DNA of 10,111 nt from Pseudomonadota bacterium (GTDB lineage: Bacteria > Pseudomonadota > Gammaproteobacteria > Pseudomonadales > Azotimanducaceae), in assembly GCA_009936895.1 (NCBI GenBank), contig JAACDS010000237.1:1-10111 (forward strand). The letters are read 5' to 3'. Positions 1-7,953 of this stretch are shown here, in pieces. The position numbers and the translations under genes are program-made. Each line of letters begins with the position of its first letter. Position 1 is the first letter of the stretch. The notes beneath the pieces are model-generated. The model was given only the letters and a program-made list of their open reading frames with translations. It did not search any database and was not told the DNA's origin.

Positions 1-122
1 TCAACGTGGTTTGGGTGTTACCGCTACTCAACGCAACAGCGCACAATACTGTTGGCGCACTGTTGCTGCTGGTGCTGGTTACGATAAACTTCGCGCCCCG
101 GCTGCGTATCGTGCAGTCCTAA
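1..122 (+). CDS. ctaA: Heme A synthase (CtaA/COX15 family), C-terminal fragment
   Basis: Only the last 39 complete codons (from position 3) and the TAA stop at 120-122 are inside the window. The peptide has the pattern of the final transmembrane region of COX15/CtaA: a short proline/leucine stretch, then A-H-N (the conserved histidine before the last helix), then a very hydrophobic leucine/valine run ending in a short basic tail. Family knowledge: this inner-membrane enzyme oxidises the C8 methyl of heme O to give heme A for aa3-type oxidases. The next gene, 19 bases downstream on the same strand, encodes heme O synthase, which acts one step earlier; this pairing is the main support for the call on so short a fragment. 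The other forward frames give no membrane-like peptide. Confidence 0.8.
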   Translation, partial: NVVWVLPLLNATAHNTVGALLLLVLVTINFAPRLRIVQS

Positions 123-141
123 GGCTGAGTGCAACCGCAAT

Positions 142-1068
142 ATGAGTGAAGTAGCCCTGAGTGCCACTTGGCGCGACTACCTAGAAATGTGCAAACCACG
201 TGTGGTGGTTTTGATGCTGCTGTGCGCGGTAGTCGGCATGTATTTGGCGACGCCGAGCCTCGTGCCCGTCGATATTCTTATTTTCGGCAGTGTCGGAATT
301 ACCTTGGTTGCAGGCTCCGCTGCCGTGGTAAACCACATTGCAGACCAGCACATCGATGCGCAAATGGCGCGTACAGAAAAACGCCCCGTTGCGACGGGCC
401 GTGTCAGTAATCAACAAGCCATGGTGTTTGCCGCTGTGACCGGACTGATCGGTATCGCAGTACTCTGGTTTTTAGTAAACCCATTAACAGCGTGGCTAAA
501 CCTCGCTTCTTGGGTGGGTTATGGATTGGTGTACACACTCTATCTGAAGCGTGCCACACCGCAGAACATTGTGATTGGCGGTCTGTTTGGTGCTGCTCCA
601 CCGCTGTTTGGCTGGACTGCGGTAACGAACAGTGTTGACCCGGGTGGGCTGCTGTTGGTTCTAATCATTTTCGCGTGGACCCCGCCCCACTTTTGGGCCT
701 TGGCCCTAGAGCGCAAGGATGAGTACGCAGACGTCGGAATGCCTATGTTGCCGGTGACTCACGGCGAGGCCTATACCCGTCTGCACATATTGCTTTATAC
801 GATTTTGCTGGTCATTGCGTCTGTACTGCCCTTCGTGATCACGATGTCAGGTCCGTTGTACCTCGCGGGCGCTCTTGCTCTAGGCGCTGGGTTTCTATAT
901 TGGGCAATCGTACTGATGCGTAACAACAACCCTAAAGCCCCGATGGAGACGTTTCGTTACTCCATTATTTATCTCGGTGCGCTGTTTCTGTTGATGCTCG
1001 TCGATCACTATCTTTACCTTGGTGTCGGCGTGACGGCTCCCATTCAAATGACACCCCTAGCGGCCTAG
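142..1068 (+). CDS. cyoE: Protoheme IX farnesyltransferase (heme O synthase)
   Basis: The 308-residue protein transfers a farnesyl group from farnesyl diphosphate to the vinyl group of heme B, giving heme O, in the inner membrane. It is a UbiA-superfamily polytopic protein with about eight or nine hydrophobic segments. The first Asp-rich diphosphate/Mg2+ motif is N64-x3-D68-x3-D72, followed by the conserved E-K-R-P stretch near residues 79-82. The cytoplasmic loop T-P-P-H-F-W (about 180-185) and the second Asp motif D193-E-Y-A-D197 followed by G-M-P-M-L-P are also intact. Length matches the family. ATG 142 has only a weak upstream purine signal, so translation may depend on the upstream ctaA gene 19 bases away. 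The SCO1 gene starts 3 bases after the TAG stop, so these form one operon. ctaB is a synonym; cyoE is the usual protein-family symbol. Confidence 0.96.
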   Translation: MSEVALSATWRDYLEMCKPRVVVLMLLCAVVGMYLATPSLVPVDILIFGSVGITLVAGSAAVVNHIADQHIDAQMARTEKRPVATGRVSNQQAMVFAAVTGLIGIAVLWFLVNPLTAWLNLASWVGYGLVYTLYLKRATPQNIVIGGLFGAAPPLFGWTAVTNSVDPGGLLLVLIIFAWTPPHFWALALERKDEYADVGMPMLPVTHGEAYTRLHILLYTILLVIASVLPFVITMSGPLYLAGALALGAGFLYWAIVLMRNNNPKAPMETFRYSIIYLGALFLLMLVDHYLYLGVGVTAPIQMTPLAA

Positions 1069-1071
1069 CCC

Positions 1072-1749
1072 ATGAGTACTATTAAAAGCACAGTTCTGCT
1101 CTGTTTTGTTTTTATCTCCATCGTGCTGGTGATGTTCGTGATCAGCGTGATTCGGGTGCCTCAGCTGTCTGCAGAAGAAATGCGCAGTAAGGGGGTATTT
1201 ATTTTGCCACGGCCAAGAGATATCGCTGAATTTGAACTGCGCGATCATACAGGCGCGGCGTTTGACCGAGCCAATTTCGAAGGCCGGTGGAGCTTTGTCT
1301 TTTTTGGCTTTGTCAGTTGTCCCGACGTTTGTCCCACAAGCATGGCTGTACTGGGCACGGTGGATCGGCAGCTTCAATCCGGGGATTCAGAGCTGGCGGA
1401 TCAATTTCAAGGGATTCTGGTATCGGTAGATCCTGAGCGCGACAGTCTTGAAGCATTGGGGGCCTACGCCACCGCGTTTTCGCCTCGGTTTCTTGGCGTA
1501 ACCGGCTCGCGTGAGGATCTTGTTGAATTGACAACTCAGGTCAACGTAGCCTTTGCCAAAGTGCCGCTGGCCGAGGCGCTAACGCAAGAGGCGCCAAGTC
1601 CAGAGGCCCTTGCCGACGCGTATACGTTAGATCACACGGGAAATATTGTGATCATCAACCCGCGAGGCCACTACCACGGTTTCATCAAGTTGCCTCACAA
1701 CCCAGAGACCATTAGGCTGACCTATCAAACCCTCGCGGCGCAGTTTTAG
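1072..1749 (+). CDS. senC: SCO1/SenC family copper chaperone for cytochrome oxidase CuA assembly
   Basis: This is a 225-residue membrane-anchored thioredoxin-fold protein. Residues about 7-28 form one N-terminal transmembrane anchor, and the rest should face the periplasm. The copper-binding residues of the family are present: C83-P-D-V-C87 in the context F-V-S-C-P-D-V-C-P-T-S, and H188 in Y-T-L-D-H-T-G. The V-S-V-D-P-E-R-D motif (about 117-124) is also typical. Family knowledge: SCO proteins deliver copper to, or reduce, the CuA site of cytochrome oxidase subunit II; some act in redox signalling instead. The start lies 3 bases after the cyoE stop, so the two are almost certainly cotranscribed, which favours the oxidase-assembly role. 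The next gene, egtB, follows 60 bases later, with no clear terminator between them. Confidence 0.94.
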   Translation: MSTIKSTVLLCFVFISIVLVMFVISVIRVPQLSAEEMRSKGVFILPRPRDIAEFELRDHTGAAFDRANFEGRWSFVFFGFVSCPDVCPTSMAVLGTVDRQLQSGDSELADQFQGILVSVDPERDSLEALGAYATAFSPRFLGVTGSREDLVELTTQVNVAFAKVPLAEALTQEAPSPEALADAYTLDHTGNIVIINPRGHYHGFIKLPHNPETIRLTYQTLAAQF

Positions 1750-1809
1750 TTAGCAGCCGCTAAAGGTGTATCTCTTGAGCCACGTTTAGACCTTTCTAAT
1801 AGGGCACTT

Positions 1810-3165
1810 ATGATTTCTGGCGTAAAACCCCAACAAAGCGGACAGCGTGCAGAAACTACCGCGTCTTCGCCGGGTGATGCAAAGCTGGGTATCGCCGATT
1901 ACCTACGCGTTCGTCAGCGCAGTGAGGCAATCTGCGCGCCGCTTGAAATTGAAGACTACGGCGTCCAGCCCATGGCCGACGCGAGCCCGCCCAAGTGGCA
2001 TTTGGCACATACGACCTGGTTTTTTGCAACGTTTTTGATTAAACCCCATCAGCCCTCTGCCAAGCCATTTCATCCGGCATTCGAGCATCTCTTCAACTCT
2101 TATTACAACGGCGGTGGGGAACCGTTTTCGCGAGCAAAGCGCGGGAATTTGTCGCGCCCGACCGTCGCGGAGATCGCCGTCTATCGTTCCTACGTAGACG
2201 AAACGGTCAGCGAATTGTTGGCTGCAGACAAACCGCCAGCGTTGCAACAGTCACTACTGGATACGTTGGCGTTGGGTCTGCACCACGAGCAACAGCATCA
2301 AGAATTACTCCTCACCGACATCAAATTCAATTTCGGTCACAACCCGTTGTACCCAGCCTTAATTGCCACCTCAGAGATTGACAGCATGGCACAGCCTGCC
2401 CGGGGCCCATCGTGCGAAAATTTCCAATCGTCTGGGGCGAGTCTTGAGCAGGATTTCACGCTATTCGAGCCTGGTTTGGTGGACATCGGTGCTCAGCAGG
2501 GCTTTTGTTTTGACAACGAGCTGCCCCGTCATCCGGTGTATTTGACACCATTTGGCCTGGCTAAAAGCCTTGTGACCAACGAAGCCTATCAAGCGTTTAT
2601 TGACGACGATGGCTACAGCCGTCCGGAACTTTGGCTTTCGGAAGCGTGGGCAGAGCTGCAGCAACATTCTCGACGTCACCCTCTTTACTGGTGTTGGCAA
2701 GACGGTCAGTGGTTTGAGTATCGCTTGGATGGTTATCATCCGCTGGTAGCGAATGCGCCGGTTGTCCATGTCAGCGGTTACGAAGCTGCGGCATTTGCCG
2801 CCTGGTCTGACGCCCGACTGCCCACCGAGTTTGAGTGGGAGTATGCGGCCTCCAAGGAATCGAATACCTCAGGCAATTTCGCCGACAGCGGCCATCTGCA
2901 CCCTCAGTCACAGCACCAAGATCACAGTCAAATGTTCGGCGACGTCTGGGAGTGGACCAGCAGCAGTTACGGGCCTTATCCGGGCTATGAGCCTCTGCTG
3001 GGTGTGCTTGGTGAATACAACGGAAAATTTATGAGCAGTCAGTGGGTTCTGCGCGGTGGGTCATGTGCCACGCCTCAAGATCATATTCGGCGCAGCTATC
3101 GCAATTTCTTTTATCCGAAGGATGCATGGCAGTTCAGCGGTATTCGTTTGGCGCGTAATCCATGA
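1810..3165 (+). CDS. egtB: Ergothioneine biosynthesis sulfoxide synthase EgtB
   Basis: A 451-residue non-heme iron enzyme that uses O2 to join a thiol (gamma-glutamylcysteine or cysteine) to the C2 of the hercynine imidazole, forming a sulfoxide. The N-terminal DinB-like helical domain (about 25-180) carries the three-histidine iron site: H67 in W-H-L-A-H, and H159 and H163 in H-E-Q-Q-H-Q-E. The C-terminal formylglycine-generating-enzyme-like domain (about 220-451) carries G-D-V-W-E-W-T (377-383), L-R-G-G-S (414-418), Y-R-N-F-F (430-434) and Q-F-S-G-I-R-L-A at the end. ATG 1810 has an AGGG five bases upstream. The stop overlaps the egtD start in ATGA, so the two are translationally coupled. 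No egtA or egtC is nearby, so the thiol donor cannot be decided here. OvoA is less likely because no methyltransferase domain is fused and a separate EgtD follows. Confidence 0.95.
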   Translation: MISGVKPQQSGQRAETTASSPGDAKLGIADYLRVRQRSEAICAPLEIEDYGVQPMADASPPKWHLAHTTWFFATFLIKPHQPSAKPFHPAFEHLFNSYYNGGGEPFSRAKRGNLSRPTVAEIAVYRSYVDETVSELLAADKPPALQQSLLDTLALGLHHEQQHQELLLTDIKFNFGHNPLYPALIATSEIDSMAQPARGPSCENFQSSGASLEQDFTLFEPGLVDIGAQQGFCFDNELPRHPVYLTPFGLAKSLVTNEAYQAFIDDDGYSRPELWLSEAWAELQQHSRRHPLYWCWQDGQWFEYRLDGYHPLVANAPVVHVSGYEAAAFAAWSDARLPTEFEWEYAASKESNTSGNFADSGHLHPQSQHQDHSQMFGDVWEWTSSSYGPYPGYEPLLGVLGEYNGKFMSSQWVLRGGSCATPQDHIRRSYRNFFYPKDAWQFSGIRLARNP

Positions 3166-4124
3166 ATACCCGCCGGCAACTTGAGCTACTGGATCTGCAT
3201 CCAGAGATTGAAAACATGACGCTAGAGGTCTGTGAAGGACTGAAAAAACAGCAGAAATCTTTGTCACCCAAGTACTTCTATGACGAGCGCGGATCTGAGT
3301 TGTTCGAAGCCATTACCCGATTGGACGAGTACTATCCCACGCGAACGGAGCTGGCGCTTTTTGACGCCCATTTGCCTGAAATTGCGGAATTGATCGGGGC
3401 AGGGAGCTGCGTCATTGAGTACGGTAGCGGCTCTTCGCTGAAAATTCGTAAGCTGCTCGATGCTCTGTCGCCCCTGGCCTACGTCCCCGTGGACATCTCC
3501 CGGGATTATTTGCTCACTAACGCGACGGTGTTGGCTCAGGATTTTCCACAGCTCACGGTCCTGCCGGTTTGCGCTGACTTTTCTCAGTTCATTGCATTGC
3601 CGGAACAGTTAGGTGGCATGAGCCCAATCGGGTTTTTCCCCGGTTCCAGCATTGGCAACTTTGAGCCAGAGCATGCCAAACAATTTCTTGGTCGGGTGGC
3701 CAATACTCTGGGCAGCGGTGGCCATCTATTGATTGGCGTGGATTGTAAGAAAGATCCAGCGGTTTTAGAGCGAGCCTACAACGACGCAGCGGGCATCACC
3801 GCTGCGTTTAATCTGAATGCTCTTTCCCACTTGAATCGAGTGTTGGGAGCGGAATTCCAGCTGGATAAATTTGAACACGAAGCCCTCTACAACCGTGACG
3901 CGGGATGCATCCAGATGTTTCTGCGCAGCACGGCGCAACAGCAAGTGAGCATCGGGGGCTCGGTCTTCGCCTTTGACGAGGGTGAACGTCTGCACACGGA
4001 AAATTCGTATAAGTACTCGCCGGACGAATTTATTCGACTGGCCAAAGACTCAGGGTTTGGCTGCGAGCATCACTGGCAAGGCGCAGATGAATACTTTGGT
4101 TTGTATTTGCTTAAGGCGCTTTAG
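3162..4124 (+). CDS. egtD: L-histidine N-alpha-methyltransferase EgtD
   Basis: The 320-residue protein trimethylates the alpha-amino group of histidine with S-adenosylmethionine, giving hercynine, the substrate of EgtB. Motifs of the family (Methyltransf_33 fold) in order: S-P-K-Y-F-Y-D-E-R-G-S-E-L-F-E near 35-49, shared by EgtD proteins; the SAM loop E86-Y-G-S-G-S; V-P-V-D-I-S at about 108-113; F-P-G-S-S-I-G-N166, whose Asn corresponds to the histidine-binding Asn of mycobacterial EgtD; M252 in the strand Q-M-F-L-R; and H-T-E280-N-S282, matching the Glu/Ser pair that holds the substrate amino group. Length is normal. ATG 3162 overlaps the egtB stop by four bases and has no strong ribosome-binding site of its own, so it probably relies on termination-reinitiation. 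It ends 7 bases from the convergent DUF2782 gene. Confidence 0.96.
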   Translation: MNTRRQLELLDLHPEIENMTLEVCEGLKKQQKSLSPKYFYDERGSELFEAITRLDEYYPTRTELALFDAHLPEIAELIGAGSCVIEYGSGSSLKIRKLLDALSPLAYVPVDISRDYLLTNATVLAQDFPQLTVLPVCADFSQFIALPEQLGGMSPIGFFPGSSIGNFEPEHAKQFLGRVANTLGSGGHLLIGVDCKKDPAVLERAYNDAAGITAAFNLNALSHLNRVLGAEFQLDKFEHEALYNRDAGCIQMFLRSTAQQQVSIGGSVFAFDEGERLHTENSYKYSPDEFIRLAKDSGFGCEHHWQGADEYFGLYLLKAL

Positions 4125-4131
4125 TGCTCGA

Positions 4132-4452
4132 TCAGTCGAATTCCCAAAGAACCCAGCTCGCCACCAAGGCGTCTACCCGCTGTAAGTCGCCATCACCTTG
4201 AGTCGGATCGCGAGGAACTAAGTAGTAGGGTTTTCCAAAATTTGGCACAACCCGGATCATTCGAAGCTGACCATTTTGTCTAAACTCATAAATCATTTTG
4301 TCGTCTTCAGCGATGATCACAACATCTGGACCCTGTTGGGCGCGGATGGACGGTGCGCAAAATACGCCGATCACTAGCATCAAGCAAAGCCACAGCCGCG
4401 CCCGTCGCTGTCTACCGACTGTTTCTAGCGATAAGGGGGGAAGTAGGGCCAT
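4132..4452 (-). CDS. Small secreted DUF2782 protein of unknown function
   Basis: The protein is 106 residues from ATG (4450-4452). In-frame GTG (4461) and TTG (4458) starts would add three or two residues, but the ATG has a GGTG six bases upstream. The N-terminus has a basic stretch (R-Q-R-R-A-R), a hydrophobic core of about 14 residues and a plausible signal-peptidase site after I-R-A, so a periplasmic location is likely. The mature part has the pattern I recall for DUF2782: an acidic strand, E-F-R-Q-N-G-Q-L-R-M-I-R-V-V-P, then P-Y-Y-L-V and a C-terminal W-x-L-W-E-F. Members commonly sit beside polA in Pseudomonas-like genomes, which supports the call. No function is known to me. It converges on egtD with 7 bases between stops and diverges from polA with only 39 bases between starts. 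Confidence 0.82.
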   Translation of the reverse strand: MALLPPLSLETVGRQRRARLWLCLMLVIGVFCAPSIRAQQGPDVVIIAEDDKMIYEFRQNGQLRMIRVVPNFGKPYYLVPRDPTQGDGDLQRVDALVASWVLWEFD

Positions 4453-4481
4453 AATCAACACCGAATCTATTGCCTAATTTT

Positions 4482-4485
4482 GGAG
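4482..4485 (+). promoter_or_regulatory. Ribosome-binding site that decides the TTG start of polA
   Basis: GGAG at 4482-4485 lies six bases before TTG 4492, a good Shine-Dalgarno distance. The earlier in-frame TTG at 4480 overlaps this GGAG and has no comparable site upstream. No in-frame ATG occurs before the first exonuclease motif, so a non-ATG start is required. Confidence 0.65.
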
Positions 4486-4491
4486 TATACC

Positions 4492-7239
4492 TTGGCAGAT
4501 AATCTAACGCCGACGTCAACAGAACTCCATGGCCCTGTCGTGCTGGTGGACGGTTCTTCCTATCTGTTTCGCGCTTTTTACGCGCTGCCTGATCTGCGCA
4601 GCAGTAGTGGTCATCCAACGGGTGCTGTTCGCGGCGTGATCAGCATGCTCCGGCGCTTGGCGAAAGACTACCCCAATAGTCCGCTGGCCGTGGTGTTCGA
4701 TGCTCCGGGTAAAACATTCCGCGACGATATGTTTGAGGAATACAAAGCCAATCGGAGTGCCATGCCTGACGATTTACGTGAACAGATCGCGCCAATCCAC
4801 GAAATGATCAAGGCCATGGGCTTGCCCTTGATCAGCGTATCTGGGGTGGAGGCCGACGACGTGATCGGCACCTATGCCGCTCAAGCCACCGCCTTGCAGC
4901 GAGAAACGGTTATTTCCACTGGTGACAAAGACATGGCTCAACTGGTGACGCCTTTTGTAACCCTGGTTAACACCATGACGGAAACCACGATGGATGCCGA
5001 TGGTGTCAAAGCAAAGTTCGGTGTCGGCCCGGAACTCATCATCGATTATCTGGCGCTTATGGGTGATACCGTAGACAACATTCCCGGCGTGCCAAAGGTG
5101 GGGCCAAAAACCGCCGCTAAGTGGCTCAATGAGTTTGGCTCGCTGGATGAGCTGATGGCGAGAGCCGACGAGGTGAAAGGGAAAGTTGGCGAGAACCTTC
5201 GGGACAGTTTAGAGCAGCTGCCGCTGTCGCGAGCGCTGACCACAATCAAATGCGATGTGGCCTTGGATTTGACCTTTGCGGATCTGGTGCCAAGCGAACC
5301 AGACACGGCAGAGTTGAGTAAGTTTTATAAAAAATTTGAATTCAAATCCTGGCTGCAGGAGCTCGCCTCCTCGGATGTTGCCGGTGCAATCGAAGCAACT
5401 GAAAACGAAGCGCCAGCCCAGACTGCGGTTGAAACCGACTACGACCTGATTTTAGATCAAGATCACTTACAGCGGTGGATCGCCTTGCTCGAAGATCAGA
5501 AATTGATTGCCGTGGATACAGAAACCACAAGCATCAAGTACATGGAGGCCGAGCTGGTTGGCTTTTCTTTTGCGATCAGCCCGGGTCGTGCGGCGTATCT
5601 ACCTGTGGCCCACGATTATCCAGCCGCCCCAGATCAGGTCAGCTTAGAACAGGCATTACAGGCCCTGAAGCCTGTGCTGGAAAATCCCGCCATCGCCAAA
5701 GTCGGACAGAACCTTAAGTACGACATGAGCGTGCTGGCTCGCTACGGTGTTGCGATAGAGGGGCCAATACACGACACGATGCTGCAGTCCTATGTGCTGA
5801 ACAGCGTCGCTACCCGGCACAATATGGATGCCTTGGCGGGATTCTATTTGGACAGAAAAACGATTCACTTTGAAGACGTGGCAGGCAAAGGGGTCAAGCA
5901 ATTGACCTTCAATCAGGTGCCATTGGAAACCGCAGGTGACTACGCTGCTGAAGATGCCGATGTCACCCTGCAGCTGCATCACTGTTTGTACCCCCAGCTG
6001 CAGGCTCAGCCCAGTCTGCTCTCGGTATATACCAACATCGACATGCCGCTGGTTCGTCTGCTGTCACAAGTCGAGCGTCAGGGCACCCTGGTTGACGGGC
6101 GTATGCTCAAGCAACACGGGGCAGAGCTGGCGGACCGGCTGAACGAGCTAACCCAAGAGGTTTGGGCGCTGGCAGGAGAAAATTTCAATCTCGACAGCCC
6201 CAAACAACTGCAAACCATTCTCTACGACAAGATGGGATTGCCGGTACTGAAAAAAACGCCGGGTGGTCAGCCATCAACGGCTGAAGCCGTGCTGGTGGAT
6301 CTGGCGCAAGACTATGAACTGCCCCAACTGATTTTGACCTATCGCGGTTTGGCCAAGCTTAAATCGACCTATGCCGATAAGTTGCCCTTGGACATACACC
6401 CAGAAACCGGTCGTATTCATACCTCCTATCATCAGGCGGTAGCGGCTACTGGGCGTTTGTCTTCGTCAGACCCGAATTTGCAAAACATACCCAAACGCAA
6501 TGCCGAGGGGCGCCGGATACGTCAGGCCTTCGTGGCTCCGGCGAATAATGTGGTGTTGGCCGCTGACTATTCACAAATTGAGTTGCGCATCATGGCCCAT
6601 CTGTCCGGCGACACCGGACTCACTCAAGCCTTTGCTGAAAATCAGGACATTCACCGAGCCACCGCTGCTGAAGTGTTTGGGCTCGCCCCCGAAGACGTTG
6701 CCGATGAACAGCGACGCAGCGCGAAAGCCATCAACTTTGGGCTGATCTACGGTATGTCAGCCTTTGGCCTCGCCAAACAGTTGAATATCTCTCGGGGCTT
6801 GGCTGCAGACTACATTGACCGCTATTTCGATCGTTATCCTGGGGTTCTGCGCTATATGGAGGAGACCAAGGCCCTCGCTGCAGAACAAGGGTTTGTCGAA
6901 ACAGCCTTCGGCCGGCGTCTGTACTTACCCGAGATTAACGCCAAGGCCGTTCCCAGGCGTCAGGCTGCCGAACGCACGGCCATTAATGCGCCGATGCAGG
7001 GTACTGCGGCGGATATCATCAAACTTGCCATGATTGCGGTGCAAAATTGGCTGCCAGAGAGTGATCTGGAGGCACGTATGATCATGCAAGTGCACGATGA
7101 GTTGGTGTTTGAAGTGGCAGAAGCGGATGCTAAGGCGTTAAACGATGGGGTAGTAGAGCGCATGGCGGGTGCCGCCCAGCTAAACGTCCCCTTGGTGGTG
7201 GACACCGGCGTCGGCGAAAACTGGGATCAAGCTCACTAA
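4492..7239 (+). CDS. polA: DNA polymerase I
   Basis: From TTG 4492 the protein is 915 residues and has all three activities used in Okazaki-fragment maturation and excision repair. The 5'-3' flap nuclease (about 1-290) shows V-D-G-S-S, G-V-E-A-D-D, S-T-G-D-K-D and M-G-D-T-V-D-N-I-P-G, followed by a helix-hairpin-helix region. The 3'-5' exonuclease (about 315-510) keeps the full DEDDy set: D342-T-E344, D411 and Y484/D488, so proofreading should work. The polymerase domain has motif A (A-D-Y-S-Q-I-E-L-R, D692), motif B (R-R-S-A-K-A-I-N-F-G-L-I-Y-G, with Phe at about 749 as in E. coli) and motif C (V-H-D-E, D869). An acidic linker at about 298-315 separates the two nuclease domains. Any promoter must lie within the 39-base gap or the 5' part of the divergent DUF2782 gene. 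The TAA stop overlaps the engB stop. Confidence 0.97.
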   Translation: MADNLTPTSTELHGPVVLVDGSSYLFRAFYALPDLRSSSGHPTGAVRGVISMLRRLAKDYPNSPLAVVFDAPGKTFRDDMFEEYKANRSAMPDDLREQIAPIHEMIKAMGLPLISVSGVEADDVIGTYAAQATALQRETVISTGDKDMAQLVTPFVTLVNTMTETTMDADGVKAKFGVGPELIIDYLALMGDTVDNIPGVPKVGPKTAAKWLNEFGSLDELMARADEVKGKVGENLRDSLEQLPLSRALTTIKCDVALDLTFADLVPSEPDTAELSKFYKKFEFKSWLQELASSDVAGAIEATENEAPAQTAVETDYDLILDQDHLQRWIALLEDQKLIAVDTETTSIKYMEAELVGFSFAISPGRAAYLPVAHDYPAAPDQVSLEQALQALKPVLENPAIAKVGQNLKYDMSVLARYGVAIEGPIHDTMLQSYVLNSVATRHNMDALAGFYLDRKTIHFEDVAGKGVKQLTFNQVPLETAGDYAAEDADVTLQLHHCLYPQLQAQPSLLSVYTNIDMPLVRLLSQVERQGTLVDGRMLKQHGAELADRLNELTQEVWALAGENFNLDSPKQLQTILYDKMGLPVLKKTPGGQPSTAEAVLVDLAQDYELPQLILTYRGLAKLKSTYADKLPLDIHPETGRIHTSYHQAVAATGRLSSSDPNLQNIPKRNAEGRRIRQAFVAPANNVVLAADYSQIELRIMAHLSGDTGLTQAFAENQDIHRATAAEVFGLAPEDVADEQRRSAKAINFGLIYGMSAFGLAKQLNISRGLAADYIDRYFDRYPGVLRYMEETKALAAEQGFVETAFGRRLYLPEINAKAVPRRQAAERTAINAPMQGTAADIIKLAMIAVQNWLPESDLEARMIMQVHDELVFEVAEADAKALNDGVVERMAGAAQLNVPLVVDTGVGENWDQAH

Positions 7240-7904
7240 GGCTGGTGCCCTAACTCGTTGTGAGGAACCGCTTCCTCAGCGTCTTCGGCATCAATGGGTA
7301 AGGACAGCCATTCCAAGAGCGTGGCAATCAGGTCGGGTTTACCCGTGCCGCGCGAGGCTGAGAAGGTTTGAAAAGAAACCGTTGGGTGCTCCTTATAGAG
7401 GTTGCGCATCTTGTTCAGCTCTTGTTTTTGCGCGCCATTGCTCAGCTTGTCTGCCTTGTTAAGCAGAACGCGGATCGGCAGCTCACTGGCGCTCGCCCAG
7501 TCCAACATTTGTTTGTCAAAGGCTTGGTTGGGGTGGCGGATATCCATTACGAGCACGATACCAACCAATGCATCCCGATAGGAGAGATAATGGTTAACCG
7601 CATTTTGCCAATTTTTCTGGGCTTCCTTACCCGCTTTTGCGTAGCCGTAACCCGGTAGATCCACCATTCGGCCGCCAGTGCGCACATCGAAAAAATTCAT
7701 AAGCTGTGTGCGACCGGGCGTTTTGCTCACCTTAGCCGTGCGGCGGTTGCCTGTGAGCTGATTCAGCACGGAGGATTTGCCCGCATTGGAGCGGCCGGCA
7801 AAAGCCACCTCGGCTCCGCCGTTGGGGGGACACCGCTTGAGATCTGGAGCGCTGGTTAAAAAGGTTGCTTCCAAGCGCTCAGGCAAAGACACATTCTCGG
7901 TCAT
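7236..7904 (-). CDS. engB: Ribosome biogenesis GTPase EngB (YsxC/YihA)
   Basis: A 222-residue TRAFAC-class GTPase that helps late assembly of the 50S subunit. The G motifs are all present: P-loop G-R-S-N-A-G-K-S-S (37-45), switch I K-T-P-G-R-T-Q (61-67), D-L-P-G-Y-G (82-87), L-N-K-A-D (148-152) and F-S-A-S (181-184). I chose ATG 7904 because the N-terminus M-T-E-N then aligns in length with E. coli YihA; the frame stays open to a GTG at 7958, which would add 18 residues with no family resemblance. No strong Shine-Dalgarno sequence precedes ATG 7904 (only GAG about 12 bases upstream). The acidic C-terminal tail (E-D-A-E-E-A) is variable in the family. Its TAG stop and the polA TAA stop overlap tail to tail across 7236-7239. 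Confidence 0.96.
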   Translation of the reverse strand: MTENVSLPERLEATFLTSAPDLKRCPPNGGAEVAFAGRSNAGKSSVLNQLTGNRRTAKVSKTPGRTQLMNFFDVRTGGRMVDLPGYGYAKAGKEAQKNWQNAVNHYLSYRDALVGIVLVMDIRHPNQAFDKQMLDWASASELPIRVLLNKADKLSNGAQKQELNKMRNLYKEHPTVSFQTFSASRGTGKPDLIATLLEWLSLPIDAEDAEEAVPHNELGHQP

Positions 7905-7953
7905 CTTGTATATAATCTCGCAGCTTCGTGAGCGCGGGTATGCGCAATGGCCC

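Noticed and set aside
1762..1795. AAAGGT and ACCTTT arms between the SCO1 and egtB genes as a terminator
   Set aside because: Six AT-rich pairs with a 22-base loop and no following T-run; too weak to call a terminator.
1775..1802. Possible egtB promoter, TTGAGC with TCTAAT
   Set aside because: The spacing is only 14 bases and a start there would leave almost no leader; the better-spaced hexamer TAATAG matches poorly.
4542..4549. Chi-like GCTGGTGG octamers (here and at 6291-6298)
   Set aside because: Both arise in Val-Leu-Val codons inside polA, and the E. coli octamer need not be Chi in this lineage; two copies in 10 kb are not informative.
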